Part shown: piece by piece, positions 58,740 through 64,000 of the stretch
Numbering within the stretch: position 1 is the first letter of the stretch
Layout of the letters: each line of letters opens with the position of its first letter
From: Suillus spraguei
Lineage: Eukaryota > Basidiomycota > Agaricomycetes > Boletales > Suillaceae
DNA length: 64,000 bases
Direction of reading: 5' to 3'
Assembly (NCBI GenBank): GCA_016800925.1
Contig: JABCPU010000216.1
Span: forward strand, 50,532-114,531
Position numbers and translations under genes: made by a program
Notes under the pieces: generated by a model
What the model was told of the DNA's origin: nothing
What the model saw: only the letters and a program-made list of their open reading frames with translations
The model's database searches: none

Positions 58740-60075
58740 ATATTTAACACAAGGTTCAGATAGACAAATGGTACACTGAGTTGCCGGCACTACCATGGTA
58801 CCTGCCGGTGAAACAATGACGCGGCTGAGTTCCCCGTGTAACTCAAACATCTCGAGTATCTGTTCCACAGTGGTGCCATAGGGGATGTTCTTCACGAATA
58901 TCGTGGTATCGGGCCGAAGAAAATGGCGACCCCCTGGGACTTCATCTCTTGAATAATGTGCGTCTCTGCAAGTGCATGCTTGATTGCCGCATTATCTGAT
59001 TCAGGATTCAGAATATCTGCCTGGGTGATTCCTATCTGATCGGCAATAGATGAATAGTGCATAAACACAGAGACTTGACAAACATTCATGTACAACATAC
59101 TCCAATTGAACTCCCGCCTAGCTGTGGCTTTACGCCGAAAATTCCTCTCACTTTTTAATGTTTATTCTTGCCCTTCGTCCTCTACTACTTCGAACTTGTC
59201 AACACCAAAAATGATATGGAGAAGATGGCCTTGGAAGGACATGTTGTCCAGCGCCTCATACGCCACGATGGCAGACGTCGGCTGCTTAGACAACCAATCG
59301 ATGGGTATATGGACCTGTCAGGACAGTCAGCAAAGTGATCATTGACACACAAATTATAAGATGGGAATAGAAGTCAGATAAATTTTCTACTATTGGTTCC
59401 CAGGGATCATCATATAACATCAGATGTCCCTAAGCGTTTATCATCAAGAAAAAGCGAAAGATGAGAGTACACGACAAAGCTACAGGATCCTCACCTGCGC
59501 AACTTCTCCAAACGGTTGAGACAGCTCCATGATCTCGGCTTCCGTACATCAGAAGGGAGCATTTCGGAAAATAATCGAGACGCCTGCATAATCGTCAAAT
59601 TTGTTGTCGAGTCCTGGTGCTCCTCAGGAACGACACTGTCGTTAAACTTCTGCTTGTCGTTTGATTGCTCAAAGACTGTATCGGGTGATCAATATGATAC
59701 CAAGTGCATGCGTTGTTGCATCTATGCGAGTCCGAGACAGCCTCATTATTCTTATCCATCAGATATTGCCATTGTCTCAGGAGGGCCGGCCAGTAATACT
59801 GGAATAGAACCAAATACCAACACTTCGGGAAAAGAAAAAAACTTACTGCGACAACTATGACATCAAGTCGATGAACGTGCGGTCGACCCAGTCCTTGCAG
59901 CTTGTTGGTCCGTTTTGAAGCCAACGCAACGGAATAGACGCGATGTACCATCTTGCTTGAGTGAATTTTTACATCTGTGATGGTTAGAGGGAGCACCTTG
60001 TTGTTCGAAAGTGTTTCTGAGGCGATTTGGCGTCAGCTATGTGGGTAGATTTTTACGATCAACGAGACATCATTA
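58740..60075 (-). pseudogene. MRD1-like relic (nucleolar RRM protein), truncated
   Basis: The minus strand starts MSR..LIVKNLP, then LTPNRLR (RRM1 of MRD1/RBM19). It goes on DGTSR.., VGFKTDQQAA, DWVDRTFIDLM and CTEAEIMELSQPFGEVAQVHIPIDWLSKQ. After these come AYEALDNMSFQGHLLHI, REFNWSMLYMN, IGITQADILNPESDNAAIKH, ALAETHIIQEMKSQGV and TTIFVKNIPYGTTVEQILEMF. The last piece stops at about 58740. MRD1 acts in 18S pre-rRNA processing, is essential in yeast and is over 800 residues long. Here there are in-frame stops (LPT*LT, APF*CTE, GQE*TLK) and several shifts. The C-terminal RRMs are missing, so this is a decayed partial copy. Confidence 0.82.
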
Positions 60076-60344
60076 CCAAGTGCTTACTAAGCAAAAATCA
60101 ATCTAAGTTGCTAGTGGAACTATGAGCGCTGAGCGCTTGAGCGGCGTAAGTAACAAAAAGGTAGTATGGAAAGTCGGACCACCGTGCTCTACTTCCAAGG
60201 CCTCTAGTTTTCATAACCTTCAGTAAGGTAAGTAGCTTTTATTGGCCTCCGAACACCTTGTGCGACTCGCGACTATTCGAAATTTGTAAATTTATTGACC
60301 AGTTAAGATGAACCGCTAGGAAACCATCCGTGAGTACTCAGTGA

Positions 60345-61240
60345 ATGTCAAGGTGTGTTCTGATGAAAAAACGTTGTCATCGATAGGTTTCGAACCTACA
60401 CTCCAAGAGAACTGATTCTGAATCTGTTGTGGTGATCATCAGACTCGACCAACTGGATACGGTCAACTTCCAAAGAAACCATCACGAGCGAATATCAAGG
60501 TGTGTTCTGATAGAAAAAATCTCGTTGTCAGCAGGTTTCGAACCTACACAGTGCAAGGGAAACAGATTTTGATTCTGTTGTGATAACTACCTGGCTAACC
60601 AGTTGCGGTGAGCTTTAAAGCATCATCCATGAGTGAATATTAAGATGTTGTCGATAGAAAAAAACTTGGTCATCGGCAGGTTTTGACCTGGATATTCCAA
60701 GAGACACAGATTTTGATTCTGTTGTGGCAACCACCAGGGTAAGACCAGCTACGATAAACGTCTATAGCATCCATCCATGAGTAAATGTCAAGGCGTGTCC
60801 CAATAGAAAAAAACCTCGTCGTCGGCAGGTTTTGAGCCTGTACAATCCAAGAGAAACAGATTTTTATTCTGTTGTGGCAACCACCAGGGTAAGACCAGCT
60901 ACGATAAACGTCTATAGTATCCATCCATGAGTAAATGTCAAGGCGTGTTCCAATAGAAAAAAACCTTGTCGTCGGCAGGTTTTGAACCTGTACAATCCAA
61001 GAGAAACAGATTTTGATTCTGCTGTGGCAACCACCTGGCTAAGACCAGGTACGATCAACTTCCAGAGAAACCATCCATAAGTGAATGCCAAAGTGTGTTC
61101 CGATAGAAAACAGTAGTTCAGCAGGTTTCGACCCTGCATAGTCCACGAGAAGCAAATGTTGATTCTGCTGTGGTAACCACATTCGCCAGGCTAAAGTCAT
61201 TGATTCTGACAATTGGCGACTCACGAGACTTCCTAAGTTG
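60345..61240 (-). repeat. Tandem array of six tRNA-Leu-like units
   Basis: Six units spaced 141-154 bp apart. In minus-strand sense each has an A-box-like D arm (TAGCCAGGTAG or TGGTCGAGTCTG), then an anticodon stem ACAGA/TCTGT with a seven-base loop. A variable region of 10-14 nt (TTCTCTTGGATTG type) and a B box in a T arm (GTAGGTTCGAAACC or CAGGTTCAAAACCTG) follow. A T run (TTTTTTTCTATC) comes 5-10 nt later, like a Pol III terminator. B boxes are near 60393, 60534, 60676, 60823, 60977 and 61122. Loops give CAA in four units, CAG in the first and AAA in the fourth. The long variable arm and CAA point to tRNA-Leu. Acceptor stems pair poorly, so several or all may be pseudo-tRNAs. Confidence 0.7.
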
Positions 61241-62165
61241 AAAACTTACGGGGCCCCTGATTGACACGGCCCGAAAAAGATGTACAATAAAGTTCGAGTC
61301 TGAACGTCTACAAGACAATAAAATTGCCTCGGCGAGGGACGAAGACTGATATAATTCTAATTCACCACCATTAGCATTGGGTTCAATATGATTGAGATTA
61401 CCACTAAGTATACATGGAGTTTCTGGAAACACCAAAGGAAATCAGCAGATACTGAAAAACGAGGACAGTGAGACTCTGTCACCACCTTGAAGGCCGGACA
61501 TGGAGGATTGGAGACGGGAATCTCATTTTCCCATAAAACGGTGACCACGCAGTAATCCAGTTCATCCCAAACATAACATCGAGACCACACGCGATCTCGA
61601 ACTCAACATCGGTAGTGAGAGCACGGCAACGAATCACTGAGGCCATGGGAATTTCAGCGAAGCGCGAACTTGGGCCCAAATGGCCAAGCGAATAAGCAAT
61701 CGAAGAAGACGAGAGAAGAATATGAATATGATTCAAGGTCAAAAGCAACAGACGCAGGATGACGACCGATTTGAATGAGGTCCCAGTTGGTAAAACACTC
61801 CCTTATGGTGGTGGGAATAAATCTACATGACTCGGTGGTCTGGCTTTCCGTAAGTATGCGTCGAATAAAAACCACACCACCAGAGGGCCGAACCAGTGAG
61901 AAAACATGTCAAAGATAATATCGATAATGGAACGGCCGGGATAGCGACATTGCCGACTACTCAGTACTTCTGACAGGATGCGCTGAACAAAATTCTTCCA
62001 CACAGAAAAAAGGAAATAAAGCTGTTAGATTGATTGATTTTGTTACTATTGATTCTTCGAACCTCACTTTTCTGCTAAAAATCGGAATCTTTCTCACCGG
62101 TCTTGTGAAAATAAATTCTTGTATTTTGTCCAGGATGAAAAGGATAGAGTTCGTTCGTTCCAAAA
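61241..62165. other. Intergenic, no gene recognised
   Basis: Only short overlapping frames are present. A minus-strand stretch near 61580 (CGLDVMFGMNWITAW) faintly resembles the end of a retroviral-type protease, but the match is too short to call. Confidence 0.4.
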
Positions 62166-62169
62166 ACCC

Positions 62170-62783
62170 CTACTGGTACCTTGAAGGTCCATACCCAACA
62201 GCCACCCACCATTGTGGCGGGTGCCCGATCAATTTTGTCAAGGATTTGAGTTGTTGCTGCGTAGGACGCCTGTTAAAATTTCCTCTATCCGAGCACACAT
62301 AGAACACCTGAACGGTGACAAGTTCAATGGCATCCAGTGTGTCGTCGGGTTCCTCATTGTAAACACCGTTGAACGCGGTGATCCACTCCAAAGGGATGAT
62401 GCCATCCGGGGGATTATGACATTTTCTATAGTCCAGGAAATAGATGCCCGACCAAGATCCAAGGAGCTCGCGGGCTCGCGCCATGGCAATGTCCTCATAG
62501 TCTATGTGATCGCGATCGGGTAATTCCTCTAGGCAGTCTAAGTCACGGTGTTGCTCGGCGAATCGCATGAGCCATTCAGAAGAGACTGCGTATCCGTAGC
62601 ACTGAGTGTTATGTGCTGCGGGTGGACGAGCGAGTTTGAAGGGCCGTTGTTTTGTGGAATTTTGTCCAGTCTGCTGCAGAGTCGCAATTGTCAAGAATGT
62701 TAGAAAGAATATGGGATCTAGGCATATAGTAAATCCACCTTTAAATCTTCAAAGAAATTGGAAAGAAAAGAAGGCATGTTCAT
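62170..62783 (-). CDS. Hypothetical protein, 182 residues
   Basis: Two exons, 62783-62739 (MNMPSFLSNFFEDLK) and 62673-62170, joined across a 65-nt GT..CTGCAG intron. I do not recognise the family. The body is soluble-looking: YGYAVSSEWLMRFAEQHRDL, then an acidic helix DYEDIAMARARELLGSWSG. IPLEWITAFNGVYNEEPDD follows, and the C-terminus is RPTQQQLKSLTKLIG with HPPQWWVAVGYGPSRYQ. The Pro-Trp-Trp end resembles small uncharacterised Agaricomycete proteins. It has no signal peptide and no membrane span. It lies 165 bp from the U6 gene, on the same strand. The ATG is supported by the clean splice, not by homology. Confidence 0.6.
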
Positions 62784-62948
62784 GGTAGAGAGGCAAGAAC
62801 GAGCACTACTGGGCGTGATGGTGTCGAACAGAACTGATGGGTTTTATAAGCATCAGTTGGCACCACAGTGACCACATATCCACAATTACATGAAGTATGG
62901 GAAGTTTGTCCACGGACCTTTGAAAAAGGAACAATAAATATTGAGACC

Positions 62949-62995
62949 CGTAGGTCTACCACTCCGGGAAAGCGTGTCATCCTTGTGCAGGGGCC

Positions 62996-63026
<31 letters not shown>

Positions 63027-63048
63027 TCGTATGTCACCCCGAAGGGAC
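62949..63048 (-). ncRNA. U6 spliceosomal snRNA
   Basis: In minus-strand sense the RNA begins GTCCCTTCGGGGTGACATAC, the 5' stem-loop. It contains AAAAATTGGAACGATACAGA, then GAAGATTAGCATGGCCCC and TGCACAAGGATGACACGC. The ACAGAGA box, AGC triad and internal stem-loop are therefore all present. U6 pairs with U4 and U2 and forms the catalytic centre of the spliceosome. The 3' end is uncertain: after GACACGC it reads TTTCCCGGAGTGGTAGACC, and a T run (CTTTTTC) appears about 25 nt further on. Fungal U6 is usually about 100 nt. The 5' stem has an extra T compared with the common GTCCCTTCGGGGAC. Confidence 0.9.
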
Positions 63049-64000
63049 AATGTAGTTTAGTTCAGAGAGGGACGCGTCGACAAAACTCTGTATTTGCAAG
63101 GGACTGCGGGTTAAATACAATTACTTAAAATAGAGGGCGGTACTTCCTGAAATGGTTTTGGTTGCATCAACAAATGACAACAAACGCGCCGGCGCAAAAC
63201 TGGCCACTTGAACGTGATTACTGAGTACTCGGTGTCTGTCTTGTTACTGCTCACCGTACTCACGCCCATAAGTCAACAGAAAATACTTGGTGAATTTGAT
63301 CCGATGGAAGATATGCTCTTGTGTAAAATGCATTCTATGTGCCTCAGTTGGTTACCTGATGGGCAGTTCTACTCTCTTCGGTAATAGATTCAAGTACGAG
63401 ACGGCGAAGGGACAATGGTATACGTGCGTTTAACCTTGTACAAGGAGTTTGAAGCACTAGACATTTTAACAGGCACAACTTCTCATTGGCACAACCTCTC
63501 TCTCACACGCCAAAGTACGCGGCTAGTTCGTTGTTTTCTGACGTTCATCTGTTTCGGTACACTTTCTGCTATAGGCCATGCATTCGCTGCTGGAATGATG
63601 CTTTCCCTTCCGATTACTGGGCCATGACTGACTATGAGGTTAATCCTCAATTGCTCACAGTACACAGATTTATTTCGACACCTCCGATTTTTACAACACA
63701 AAGGTCGGATCTTCAAATGACGCGCGGGTTGAGTTTGAGGGGCATCGCTTTACGATTTCAAAAGTTATCGGCAGCAATGGTGGATCACGACCTTGCGACA
63801 TCAACTAGCACAAGTGTAGAAAAGGATACTGAGAAAACCCTGGGGAGGCAATAAACAAAAAAGTTATGACATTGGTGAGTCGCGGTGATTTGAATGCATT
63901 AAACGTTCACACAAATCTGGGGTGAATGCAACGTTCAACACCGCATGCCGATGGCCATGGACTCCTACAATTACTGATCAAGACGTGTCTCTGTCATCTC
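63049..64000. other. Intergenic, no gene recognised
   Basis: It contains the upstream region of U6. The only longer open frame (63486-63854, plus) lacks an ATG at its start and any motif I know. Confidence 0.45.

Noticed and set aside
61450..61650. Possible retropepsin-like piece (CGLDVMFGMNW)
   Set aside because: Only about ten residues fit, the frames overlap inconsistently, and there is no accompanying gag or RT.
63486..63854. Open frame of 122 codons near the right edge
   Set aside because: Begins with TTG rather than ATG and has no motif or splice support.

Overview
This window is nuclear DNA of a filamentous basidiomycete, most likely an Agaricomycete. The genes have many short introns (about 50-65 nt, GT..AG, often with a CTRAC branch site). 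The families present are typical of that class: DUF6532, DUF6533 and DUF6535 proteins, a NACHT-WD40 NLR, a Plavaka (CACTA-like) transposase and a Tad1-like LINE. I cannot name the species.

Layout. (1) 975-5307 and about 47225-53606 are two copies of one segmental duplication. Each carries a C2H2-like regulator gene, an aspartic protease and the 3' end of SWD2. Copy 2 is complete. Copy 1 has lost about 2.56 kb, which leaves only the last part of the protease. It has also gained a MITE and is cut off by a gypsy element. (2) 5307-23022 is a transposon graveyard in which nesting can be read from target-site duplications. A 3'-truncated gypsy element (with a second LTR of its own family inside its 5' LTR) lies in a Harbinger relic. 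A copia element holds a solo gypsy LTR, which in turn holds a 6.35-kb LINE. (3) 23023-23803 is a third, diverged copy of the protease promoter and first codons. (4) About 23817-34967 holds a Plavaka transposase and a divergently transcribed DUF6532 gene, each interrupted by a solo LTR. Similar GTAGC/CTATATAG-rich sequence flanks the pair, so this may be one composite DNA transposon. (5) 35408-36899 and 37030-37524 are two inverted-repeat elements. (6) 37810-46439 holds a DUF6535 membrane protein and a 1567-residue NLR with 14 nearly identical WD40 repeats. (7) 53365-58656 is a compact block of conserved genes: SWD2 (COMPASS and cleavage/polyadenylation factor), RPB5 (shared RNA polymerase subunit), 3-hydroxyanthranilate dioxygenase (NAD synthesis) and a DUF6533 membrane protein. 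(8) 58740-63048 holds an MRD1 relic, a tandem array of six tRNA-Leu-like units, a small hypothetical gene and a U6 snRNA gene.

How the parts relate. SWD2 and RPB5 share a 78-bp divergent promoter and both act in transcription. The NLR has the architecture of fungal allorecognition and immunity receptors, and its repeat array looks subject to concerted evolution. The rest of the window is mostly transposon biology.

Caveat. RPB5, SWD2 and the dioxygenase, which should be intact, each carry one-base gains or losses, mostly in short homopolymers. The assembly therefore probably contains indel errors, and single-base frameshifts elsewhere should not be read as pseudogenization without raw reads. 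All family assignments come from reading the translated sequence; no database search was run.
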